From JBASEY01 sp049652745 (GTDB taxonomy: Bacteria; CSSED10-310), in NCBI GenBank assembly GCA_049652745.1, contig JBASEY010000026.1, positions 124,001 to 188,000 on the forward strand: a stretch of 64,000 nt of DNA, written 5' to 3'. The translations under genes and the position numbers were made by a program. The notes below the pieces were generated by a model. That model saw nothing but the letters and a program-made list of their open reading frames with translations. It had not been told where the DNA came from and did not search any database. Of this stretch, positions 28,049-36,242 are shown piece by piece (position 1 is the first letter of the stretch; each line of letters opens with the position of its first letter).

Positions 28049-28693
28049 ATGATTAATAAGAAATACGTGATCTCACTGACGATATTCATCATCGGGCTGG
28101 TGCTTTTGCAAGGCTGCGATCGGCCATGGACCGGCTCCATCAGGGGTACCGTGACCGTGAAGGACACTGAAGATGGCATTCCGGAGGTTGTGGTTATTGC
28201 CCGATCATTGAAGAACAGTTATGAAGTGAGCGCCGTCACTGACAGTGAGGGAAAATACCGACTTCGTGATGCACGTTGGGGCCCGAATATCGTCCGAATT
28301 TATCATCCTAGATACTATACATCGGAGAAATTTGCCGATGTCATACGGGATAATAGTGTCGAGCTGGATTTCTCAGTCAAGGAACGCCCGCTTTATATGG
28401 ATAGCGTTTTGCATGTCCATATAAGAAACACCAACGGCGACCCCGTAAACCAGGCGGTGACGGATTTGTATCAATTCAAAAAGTATTACTACGAATATTA
28501 TTTCTATTTGGGAACTCAAACGACATCTGAAGACGGTGAATTGGCTTTTTCTCTGCCTAGAATTTATGAAGACGAGATCGTGCCGTTTCAACTCAGAATA
28601 GCTGCCTTGGGTTATCACGATGTCATTCAAGATGTGATGGTGTTTTGGGGTGATAAAGACCCTGAAATAACCGTAGTGATGGAAGGTGTTTAG
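28049..28693 (+). CDS. Lipoprotein with carboxypeptidase-regulatory-like domain
   Basis: This 214-residue protein has a lipoprotein signal (FIIGLVLLQGC, Cys at about 23). The mature part begins with a CarboxypepD_reg-like beta-sandwich (about 30-105: SIRGTVTVKDTEDGIPEVVV, then VTDSEGKYRLRD). A second beta-rich, Tyr-rich part (YQFKKYYYEYYFYLG) resembles another such domain. It is expected to be anchored in the inner or outer membrane. Its stop codon overlaps the GTG start of the aldolase gene; whether the two are functionally linked is unclear. Confidence 0.75.
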   Translation: MINKKYVISLTIFIIGLVLLQGCDRPWTGSIRGTVTVKDTEDGIPEVVVIARSLKNSYEVSAVTDSEGKYRLRDARWGPNIVRIYHPRYYTSEKFADVIRDNSVELDFSVKERPLYMDSVLHVHIRNTNGDPVNQAVTDLYQFKKYYYEYYFYLGTQTTSEDGELAFSLPRIYEDEIVPFQLRIAALGYHDVIQDVMVFWGDKDPEITVVMEGV

Positions 28694-29757
28694 TGGCTCG
28701 GAATTCCGATGGAAAATCATTCGTGGACCTCCGTAGCGATACAGTGACCCGGCCTTCGCCTGCGATGCGCGAAGCGATGTTTTTGGCGGAAGTCGGAGAC
28801 GATGTCATGGGTGAGGATCCGTCGATCAATCAGCTTCAGGAATATGCCGCGGATCTATGCGGCGTGGAAGCTGCGTTGTTCGTTCCGTCCGGGACGATGG
28901 CCAATCAAATTGCGGTCCGTGCGTGGTGCAGGAACGGTGATGAGGCTCTGGTGGTGCCGGATTCGCACGTTTTTCTGTTCGAAGGTGGAGCCGCTGCCGG
29001 GTTGAGCGGTGTTCAGCTTCATCCTCTTCCGGGTAAAAACGGCGAATTCACGGTTGATGATTTCAGGGAGCGAATTCGCCCGTTGCATGATTCGCATTTT
29101 CCCGAAACCCGGCTGTTGTGGGTCGAAAACACGCATAACAGAGGCGGAGGCAGCATTGTCGGTATCGACAAGATGGCTGAGGTATATGAATTGGGGAGAG
29201 AAAAAGGAATTCCGGTTCATGTCGATGGCGCCAGATTGTGCAATGCAGCGGTGGAAACCGGAATACCTTTATCCGAATGGAGCAAAGTTTGTGATTCGTT
29301 TTCGCTGTGTTTATCGAAAGGACTAGGCGCTCCCGTCGGTTCATTGCTGCTGGGTTCATCCGATTTTATCAGACGGGCGCATAGAGTCAGGAAAGCCTTG
29401 GGCGGAGGTATGAGACAGGCAGGGATGCTCGCCGCTGCAGGTATGTATGCATTGACAAACAATATCGACAGGCTGATTGTGGATCATGAACGAGCGCGAA
29501 CGTTTGCAGCGGAGCTGCGTCATCTGCCCGGTCTGATCGTGCAGAGCAAAGTTGAAACGAATATCGTGATGATTGATATTGATCCGGATTTTCAGTTAAA
29601 TGCAGCGCAGTTGTCCCGGTCTTTGGGTGAGCGGGAAGTCAAGCTGAACCCAGTCAGACCCAGGCGGTTACGAGCGGTGTTTCATTTGGATCTCGAGGAA
29701 GATGCCGTTGACAGGGCGGTTAAGGCATTTCGAGAGGTTTTGTCTTCAATTTATTGA
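28693..29757 (+). CDS. ltaE: Low-specificity L-threonine aldolase
   Basis: This PLP enzyme cleaves threonine (or allo-threonine) to glycine and acetaldehyde. Family motifs are DLRSDTVTRPSPAMREAM at the start, GDDVMGEDPSINQLQ, the PSGTMANQIA loop, ENTHNRGGG, HVDGARLCNAAV, and the PLP-binding Lys in CLSKGLGAPVGSLL (about 205-218). At 354 residues it is full length. The GTG start overlaps the preceding stop (TAGTG), so it is coupled to the lipoprotein gene. Confidence 0.93.
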   Translation: MARNSDGKSFVDLRSDTVTRPSPAMREAMFLAEVGDDVMGEDPSINQLQEYAADLCGVEAALFVPSGTMANQIAVRAWCRNGDEALVVPDSHVFLFEGGAAAGLSGVQLHPLPGKNGEFTVDDFRERIRPLHDSHFPETRLLWVENTHNRGGGSIVGIDKMAEVYELGREKGIPVHVDGARLCNAAVETGIPLSEWSKVCDSFSLCLSKGLGAPVGSLLLGSSDFIRRAHRVRKALGGGMRQAGMLAAAGMYALTNNIDRLIVDHERARTFAAELRHLPGLIVQSKVETNIVMIDIDPDFQLNAAQLSRSLGEREVKLNPVRPRRLRAVFHLDLEEDAVDRAVKAFREVLSSIY

Positions 29758-29796
29758 GAAACGGGAATTAAAGCGGTTTGGTGAAAGAAAGTTATT

Positions 29797-31572
29797 GTGC
29801 AAGAGTCGTTTAAGCTGATACTGGATTATTTTAAACAGTATAAAAAACAGTTTTTGATAGGCATCCTGGGATTATTTCTGGTTGACGGCCTACAGATATT
29901 TATTCCCTGGCTTGTCAGAAAATCCATCAATTTGCTGACGGAAACCCCTGAAAATTATCGACACATTCTGCGTTATGGCCTTTATATTCTGTTATTGTCC
30001 ATAGGAGTCGGGCTCAGTCGCTTCATGTGGCGATATTTCATCATAGGCATATCACGCAAAATCGAAAGAAATCTCAGAAATAGATTCTATCGTCATCTAC
30101 AGACATTATCGTACAGTTATTTTGACAAGACGTCGGTGGGAGATTTGATGGCGCATGCGACCAATGATTTGGAAGCTATCCGGATGATGTGCGGAATGGC
30201 GGTGATTGCCATGCTGGATTCCGGACTGTTGATGGTGGCTTCCATCATCATGATGTTGACGATCAATCCCGTTCTGACGGGATATGTCGTTATCCCCCTG
30301 CCGATAATCACTCTGATCACCCTTCGTATGGGACCTTTGATGCATGACAGGTTCAAAAAGGTTCAGAAACGATTTTCAGACATATCCCAAAAGGCTCAGG
30401 AGACGTTTGCCGGTATCAAGGTGGTCAAATCGTTTGTTCAGGAATCCGAAGAAACGAAGAATTTTCGTCAAATAAACACGTCTTATATCGACGACAATAT
30501 GCGACTGGTCAGAGTCTGGGGGCTCATGCATCCGATGATCTGGACGATTGGAGGTTTATGTGGAGTCATAATCCTTTATGCTGGGGGTATCAGGGTAATC
30601 GACGGTCGGATGACCATAGGTGATTTTGTCGCATTCAACAGTTACCTGGACATTCTTGTGTGGCCGATGATGGCGGTCGGCTGGGTGGTCAATCTGTATC
30701 AGCGGGGTCGTGCGTCGTTGGATCGTGTCTATCACATCTTGAGTTTGAAATCGGAAATTCAGGATGCTCCAGATGCCGTCGAGAGAAAAATCCATGGCCG
30801 GATCGAATTCAAAAATCTAACATTTTCATATAACACAGGGGCTCCGGTTTTAAAAAATGTATCGTTATCCATACCTCAAGGTCAGTGGGTTGCCGTAATG
30901 GGTCCGACAGGATCCGCCAAAACCACATTGGTCAATCTGATTTCACGATTATACGATCCTCCGCCGAACACTGTTTTTATCGATGGGCATGATGTTCACA
31001 GTTTCACTCTCAATTCATTACGAAGCCAAATCGCTTTTGTTCCTCAACAGACATTTTTGTTTTCAGATACGATAGCGAACAATATCCGTTTTGGAACCGA
31101 TATATCGGATGAACGAGTTGAGCAATTAGCGCGATTGGCTCAGGTTTATAACGATATCGATGAGTTCCCGGAGCGTTTCGCCACACTGGTGGGTGAGCGC
31201 GGCGTCACGCTTTCCGGCGGGCAAAGACAACGCGTCGCCATAGCTCGGGCATTGGCTGTGGACACCCCGGTGATCATCATGGACGATTCTTTGTCGGCGG
31301 TCGACACGGAAACAGAAGATGCGATAGTCGACAACATAAAAAAATTATCGGATGACAGAACGGTTATCCTGATATCGCATCGTGTATCTACCGCACGCAA
31401 AGCCGATATAATCGTCTTTTTGGAAGATAACGAGATTGTGGAAATGGGAACCCATGATCAATTGGTCGCTTTGCGGGGAAGATACAACGACATTTACGAG
31501 CATCAACGTTTGGAACAAGAACTCGAGCAGTCGGCGGATCGATCCGATCCCAATGGAAATGGCGGTGTCTGA
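29797..31572 (+). CDS. ABC exporter half-transporter, degenerate-ATP-site subunit (TM287/BmrC-like)
   Basis: This 591-residue fused transmembrane-ATPase has six transmembrane helices (about 15-305) and a nucleotide-binding domain. The signature LSGGQRQRVAIARAL is normal. Walker A reads GPTGSAKTT, with Ala in place of the last conserved Gly, and the catalytic Glu after Walker B is Asp (IIMDDSLSAVD, Asp497). This is the pattern of the degenerate subunit of heterodimeric multidrug-type exporters. The next gene, two bases away, supplies the complementary half. It starts at GTG 29797. Substrate is unknown: drugs, lipids or peptides are all possible. Confidence 0.9.
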   Translation: MQESFKLILDYFKQYKKQFLIGILGLFLVDGLQIFIPWLVRKSINLLTETPENYRHILRYGLYILLLSIGVGLSRFMWRYFIIGISRKIERNLRNRFYRHLQTLSYSYFDKTSVGDLMAHATNDLEAIRMMCGMAVIAMLDSGLLMVASIIMMLTINPVLTGYVVIPLPIITLITLRMGPLMHDRFKKVQKRFSDISQKAQETFAGIKVVKSFVQESEETKNFRQINTSYIDDNMRLVRVWGLMHPMIWTIGGLCGVIILYAGGIRVIDGRMTIGDFVAFNSYLDILVWPMMAVGWVVNLYQRGRASLDRVYHILSLKSEIQDAPDAVERKIHGRIEFKNLTFSYNTGAPVLKNVSLSIPQGQWVAVMGPTGSAKTTLVNLISRLYDPPPNTVFIDGHDVHSFTLNSLRSQIAFVPQQTFLFSDTIANNIRFGTDISDERVEQLARLAQVYNDIDEFPERFATLVGERGVTLSGGQRQRVAIARALAVDTPVIIMDDSLSAVDTETEDAIVDNIKKLSDDRTVILISHRVSTARKADIIVFLEDNEIVEMGTHDQLVALRGRYNDIYEHQRLEQELEQSADRSDPNGNGGV

Positions 31573-31574
31573 CC

Positions 31575-33719
31575 ATGTCGCAGGATTATTTGACTCGAGA
31601 AGATGATCTGGGAAAAATTTACGACTCCCGCTTGATGAATCGACTGTTGAAATATGCGCGTCCTTATGCCGGCTGGTTCCTGCTGGCCTTTATGCTAGCC
31701 ATGTTTATGTCGGGCGCTCACATCACAATGCCTTACCTGTCTAAGATCGGAATCGATTCCTATATTGTCATCTCCGGAAAGATGCTGGATATGTCAGTCT
31801 ATTCCGCCGATCAAATACGTGAAATTGTCCAGCGTTATGAAGGGCGTATCGTTACGGTTTCGGACACCGAATTTGTGATTCGGGAAGGTATAATCGATCC
31901 TTCGGATAGAAAAAGATTCGATCAGGACGGCGCCTTAAAAGATGGATACTATTATTTATTGGATTTGACTCGGTATGAAGCGGAGACTGCTGACTCGTTG
32001 CGAACACGGATCGAAGACGGCAGCATGTCCGTAACGGCGACGGTGGATTCGGAAAAATACTTTATTCGATCGGATGACTTGGATGCGCTCGAGAAAGACC
32101 TTCGGAGCAGGATACGCCGACCCGATCTGCGGAGTGTATGGAAAATAGCGCAAATATATCTGGGAATTACACTGTTGTCATTGATCATCATGTTTTTACA
32201 GGTCAATCTGATGACTTGGATCGGTCAGAAGATCATGTTCGATATCAGATTGGAGCTTTTCTCCCATATTCAAAAGTTGCCCATCCGGTTTTTCAACAAT
32301 CAGCCCGTCGGGCGCCTGGTGACACGAGTATCCAATGATGTCAACGTGTTGAACGAAGTATTCACGTCTGTTTTAGTGGATATGCTGAAAAATCTGCTGA
32401 TGATTTTTGGAATCGTCATCGTCATGTTGAGGTTGGCGCCCAACCTGGCATTGGTGACTTTCTGTATTTTACCTCCGATGATCCTGGTCACTTGGATTTT
32501 TAAAAGGAAGATGCGGGAGGCCTATAGGCTTGTCAGGCAAAAGATAGCATTGATCAATGCCACGATAGCCGAACACATCAGCGGTATAAAGGTTATCCAG
32601 GCCTTTGCCAGGGAATCCATGCATTTCAACAAATTCAAGGTTATCAATGAACAGGCCTTTAAGGCGAACATGAAAGAACTGGTCATTTTTTCGATGTTTT
32701 CGCCGTTCATCGTTTTTCTCGAAAATTTGGGGATAGCATTGATTTTGTATTACGGTGGTGGTCAAGTCGTCAGAAATACGGTGTCGCTGGGTACCTTGGT
32801 GGCTTTCCTGAGTTATCTGTCGATGTTTTTTGGTCCGATACGGGACATTGCTGAAAAATTCAATGTTATGCAGTCATCCATGGCGTCTTCGGAAAGAATA
32901 TTTCATCTTTTAGATATAGAAGATGAGTTTGCTGAGGATATCGGAACGGAATTGATCGCGGAAGGCGAGTTGAAAGGGGATATAGAGTTCAAAAATGTCT
33001 GGTTTGCCTATAACGATGAGGAATGGGTATTGAAAAATGTCTCATTCCAGATCAAGGCAGGTGAAACCGTTGCGTTCGTCGGTGCGACTGGAAGCGGAAA
33101 AACAACGATAATAAACCTGTTAACCCGGTTTTATCGTATTCAAAAAGGTGAAATCCTGATCGATGGCCGACGGCTTGAAACGTATGACAAAGGATTCATC
33201 AGGAAGAATATGGCTATGGTTCTTCAGGATGTTTTTCTATTTTCAGGAGATATCCGCAGCAATATCCGGTTGAACAATTTGGATGTCACCGATGAAAAGA
33301 TCAGCAAAGTAGCTCAACAGGTCAATGCTCACAAGTTCGTTGAGCGGTTGGATGGGGGCTATGGCCATATCGTCAAAGAGGGTGGCGCCACGCTGAGCCA
33401 GGGACAACGCCAACTGCTCGCCTTTGCCCGGGCGCTGGCAATCAATCCCTCGCTGCTTATACTGGATGAAGCGACAGCGAATATCGATTCTGAAACGGAG
33501 CAATGGATTCAAAAGGGTCTGGAATATCTTTTGCGTAATAGGACGGCGTTGGTGGTGGCGCATAGATTGTCGACCATAAAAAAAGCCGACAAGATCATTG
33601 TCATTCATCATGGCCAGATACGGGAAATCGGGACGCATCAGACATTGTTGGCTCAAAAAGGTATTTACTACAAACTGTATCAACTACAGTTCAAAGAACA
33701 GGAAAAACTGACGGGTTGA
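31575..33719 (+). CDS. ABC exporter half-transporter, catalytic-site subunit (TM288/BmrD-like)
   Basis: This 714-residue partner of the preceding gene has a canonical Walker A (GATGSGKTT at about 503) and the catalytic Glu632 (LLILDEATANID). Its signature motif is LSQGQ rather than LSGGQ, which fits pairing with the degenerate subunit. The extra length lies between transmembrane helices 1 and 2 (about residues 60-190), a large extracytoplasmic acidic loop. A similar enlarged loop occurs in BmrD/YheH proteins. The pair should form one inner-membrane exporter with one active and one inactive ATP site. Confidence 0.92.
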   Translation: MSQDYLTREDDLGKIYDSRLMNRLLKYARPYAGWFLLAFMLAMFMSGAHITMPYLSKIGIDSYIVISGKMLDMSVYSADQIREIVQRYEGRIVTVSDTEFVIREGIIDPSDRKRFDQDGALKDGYYYLLDLTRYEAETADSLRTRIEDGSMSVTATVDSEKYFIRSDDLDALEKDLRSRIRRPDLRSVWKIAQIYLGITLLSLIIMFLQVNLMTWIGQKIMFDIRLELFSHIQKLPIRFFNNQPVGRLVTRVSNDVNVLNEVFTSVLVDMLKNLLMIFGIVIVMLRLAPNLALVTFCILPPMILVTWIFKRKMREAYRLVRQKIALINATIAEHISGIKVIQAFARESMHFNKFKVINEQAFKANMKELVIFSMFSPFIVFLENLGIALILYYGGGQVVRNTVSLGTLVAFLSYLSMFFGPIRDIAEKFNVMQSSMASSERIFHLLDIEDEFAEDIGTELIAEGELKGDIEFKNVWFAYNDEEWVLKNVSFQIKAGETVAFVGATGSGKTTIINLLTRFYRIQKGEILIDGRRLETYDKGFIRKNMAMVLQDVFLFSGDIRSNIRLNNLDVTDEKISKVAQQVNAHKFVERLDGGYGHIVKEGGATLSQGQRQLLAFARALAINPSLLILDEATANIDSETEQWIQKGLEYLLRNRTALVVAHRLSTIKKADKIIVIHHGQIREIGTHQTLLAQKGIYYKLYQLQFKEQEKLTG

Positions 33720-33821
33720 CCGACCTGTTTACGGTTCACTGGTTTTACTCCGCCATCTGGATGTATAAAATAAAGATGATAAACTATTCGTCCGGAACAG
33801 GCACGACCGGCAGATAAACCC

Positions 33822-34403
33822 ATGACCGAATCAAAAATGTTTTTAGACATCTCCGATGAAGCTTTGATGCTTCGAGTTAAAGACGGTGATCACGATGCGT
33901 TCGGGGAGCTTTTAAGGCGGTATGAACGTCAGTTGGCCGCTTTTTTTTATCGCCTGTTGCGAGATGAGGAAGGCGCTCGTGATCTGGTCATGGACACGTT
34001 TCTCAGAGTCTATAAAGCAGCTCATAGATATGAACCGCGCGCAAAATTTTCGACATATGTCTATCAGATAGCGCGAAATTTGTTCATCAATGAATCGCAA
34101 AAAAGGGATTTCAGAAAAACTGACAGCCTCGACGAGATAAATGAAAGCAGCAGCTTGCAACTGGTGGATCAAGAACTCGATCCGGAGCAGGAATTGTCAA
34201 GAAGAGAGCAAAGTGATTTGGTCAGCCGGGCGCTCAGTGAGTTGCCGGAAGACCAAAGAACGATATTGATATTGGTTGAATACCAAGAACTGTCTTATGA
34301 GCGTGTCGCTCAAATTATGGATTGCTCGATAGGAACCGTCAAATCCAGAATGCATCGAGCCAGGCAGAAGGTTCGGGAATGGATGGAAAACCATGAATTG
34401 TAA
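33822..34403 (+). CDS. ECF-subfamily RNA polymerase sigma factor
   Basis: This 193-residue sigma factor has only regions 2 and 4. Region 2 (about 20-95) contains AFGELLRRYERQLAAFFYRLL, DLVMDTFLRVYKA, and FSTYVYQIARNLFIN. Region 4 (about 135-185) contains LPEDQRTILILVEYQ and the helix-turn-helix YERVAQIMDCSIGTVKSRMHRAR. The next gene encodes its zinc anti-sigma factor and starts inside its 3' end. The following two genes are envelope proteins and are probably in the same operon, so it may answer envelope or secretion signals. Its promoter recognition sequence is not known. Confidence 0.93.
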   Translation: MTESKMFLDISDEALMLRVKDGDHDAFGELLRRYERQLAAFFYRLLRDEEGARDLVMDTFLRVYKAAHRYEPRAKFSTYVYQIARNLFINESQKRDFRKTDSLDEINESSSLQLVDQELDPEQELSRREQSDLVSRALSELPEDQRTILILVEYQELSYERVAQIMDCSIGTVKSRMHRARQKVREWMENHEL

Positions 34404-34983
34404 ACAAGTGCGCAAACATCTGGACGATTATCGAACAGGAACACTGGACAAAGTGTTGGTTGAAATTATCGACAAGCATTTACAATCTTGTCCGGATTGT
34501 AGAAAGGTCAAAGAATCGGAAGAAACGGTTTCCGATTTTCTGAAACAAGCTGATGTCGAGCTTTCCGATACCGGTGTTGCGGATATCCTGTTGAACAAAC
34601 TGGACGAAATCGACCGGGAGATTCGGATGGAGCCGGAACCAAACAGATCGATCGACCCGCGTTTCAAGTGGATTTTGATCACGGCTTTGATTATAGGGGT
34701 TATCTTGATAGGCTTCATGGTGATACCCTTTGAACCTCGCTCGGAATACCATGATGTGGGACACCGATCAGGCCCGCGTTTCACTTGGATTGGAACGGTT
34801 CCATTCGACGATGACATGGAAACGAGGTGGACAGATCCGTTTTTGATCGAACCGGATCGGTCCGAAGTGACACCTCTGGAAGAAAAAGGCACGGATATCG
34901 AAGCATTAAATCGAATAACCCATTCTTTGGATTTCAATGAAAATGAGACGTCGTCACAAAATAAGATGGAGGAAAACCAATGA
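34393..34983 (+). CDS. Membrane zinc-finger anti-sigma factor
   Basis: This 196-residue protein starts with a zf-HC2 (ZAS) domain, with the HLQSCPDC zinc motif (His-x3-Cys-x2-Cys, about 28-35). One transmembrane helix (about 94-115) and a periplasmic tail follow. It would hold the upstream ECF sigma factor at the membrane until a signal releases it. The 11-base overlap with the sigma gene indicates translational coupling. The following gene overlaps its stop by four bases (ATGA). Confidence 0.88.
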   Translation: MNCKQVRKHLDDYRTGTLDKVLVEIIDKHLQSCPDCRKVKESEETVSDFLKQADVELSDTGVADILLNKLDEIDREIRMEPEPNRSIDPRFKWILITALIIGVILIGFMVIPFEPRSEYHDVGHRSGPRFTWIGTVPFDDDMETRWTDPFLIEPDRSEVTPLEEKGTDIEALNRITHSLDFNENETSSQNKMEENQ

Positions 34984-36239
34984 ACCGTAGCGTGTTTATC
35001 ATTGTCGCAATAATTATGCTGACCGGTTTGGCCGCTCAATGCTCGACACCGATCGAAAAGGGCAATGCCATGTTTTTCGAGAGCCGTTATACGGAAGCGT
35101 TGCGTTATTATTCCACTGTGTTTACAGAGAGGATTTTTGTCGATCAGATACCGTACGCTGTTTATTTATCCGCCAAATGTTATCTGGAAATGGGAAACCA
35201 GGATATGGCGTTGAGAGCATTATGGCAGTTGGTGACGGATTATCCGGAAAGCCAGTGGGCTGATAATGCCTATTTGGAACTGGGAAAAATTATCGAGTCA
35301 CAGGGGAGAGAAAAACTTGGCGAAGCCTTGGTGCTGTATGAAACGATATTGATGCGTTATCCACGAAGCGAAATACTTGCTGAAGCTTTGCTGGGAGCGG
35401 CACGTGTGAAAATAGGGATGAACTACCATGCATATGCGCTGGACAATATGAAAAAGGTGATAGAGAGCATTGGCACTTTCGAAGAAACTGCACAAATTCA
35501 TTATGATATCGCTATGATATCGGCTCATCCACAAAACCCTGAACGAGATATCCAGAGGGCTATAAAACATTTCGCCATCGTCCTGTCCCGGTTCCCAAAT
35601 TCGTCTTTTGCCGCAGATGCCAGACTTTATCTGGCCAGACTTAATTGGGAAATCGGTAATCGTACTGAGGCGTTGAAGCTCTTCAACGAGATAATTTCAA
35701 TGGAAACCGGTACACCGATAACGGAGTATGCCCAGGAATCGATGGCTCGCATCTATGAAGAAATCGGTGACCTGCAACGCGCCGTGAATGCCTATAGAAT
35801 CATGCTGATCAAATATAATTATTCCGATATCACTCGAAAACGCTTCGAAATGGAAATCAACCGATTTAAAGGATTGTCGACACAGGCGGACAGCCCGGCA
35901 ATTTCAGCCTGGTCGGCAAAAGAAGATGAAACAGGGAAAAATATCCAATATGTCGGTGATGTCCAGATCAGCATACATGGAGCTGTAATACGGTCGGATT
36001 CCGCTACTGTAAATTTCAATGAAAACATCATATCCGCCAACGGAAACGTCAGAATCAACTGGGGTGACAAACACCTGATCTACTGTGATTCTTTGAAATA
36101 TACAGTCCGTTCGAAACAGGCGATCTGTCAGGGAAACGTGTCGCGAAAAGAGCGCGCCGCCGATACAATTTTGGAGACGAAATCCGATAGGATAGTATTT
36201 TCATTCGATGAAGGGAAAATCATTTCAGAAGGGAAATAA
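34980..36239 (+). CDS. TPR protein with C-terminal LptA/OstA-like domain, probable lipoprotein
   Basis: This 419-residue exported protein starts with a hydrophobic segment ending in GLAAQC-S. That is a possible lipobox with an unusual Gln before Cys. TPR repeats fill about residues 25-300, with phrases such as SRYTEALRYYSTVF, QDMALRALWQLVTDYP and GDLQRAVNAYRIMLIKY. The last 100 residues have the repeating beta pattern of LptA/OstA domains: VQISIHGAVIRSDSATV, IISANGNVRINWGDKHLIY, QAICQGNVSR. LptA bridges lipopolysaccharide across the periplasm; here the fold may serve another ligand. The gene belongs to the ECF sigma operon and precedes the secretin gene by three bases. Confidence 0.8.
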   Translation: MNRSVFIIVAIIMLTGLAAQCSTPIEKGNAMFFESRYTEALRYYSTVFTERIFVDQIPYAVYLSAKCYLEMGNQDMALRALWQLVTDYPESQWADNAYLELGKIIESQGREKLGEALVLYETILMRYPRSEILAEALLGAARVKIGMNYHAYALDNMKKVIESIGTFEETAQIHYDIAMISAHPQNPERDIQRAIKHFAIVLSRFPNSSFAADARLYLARLNWEIGNRTEALKLFNEIISMETGTPITEYAQESMARIYEEIGDLQRAVNAYRIMLIKYNYSDITRKRFEMEINRFKGLSTQADSPAISAWSAKEDETGKNIQYVGDVQISIHGAVIRSDSATVNFNENIISANGNVRINWGDKHLIYCDSLKYTVRSKQAICQGNVSRKERAADTILETKSDRIVFSFDEGKIISEGK

Positions 36240-36242
36240 CCT

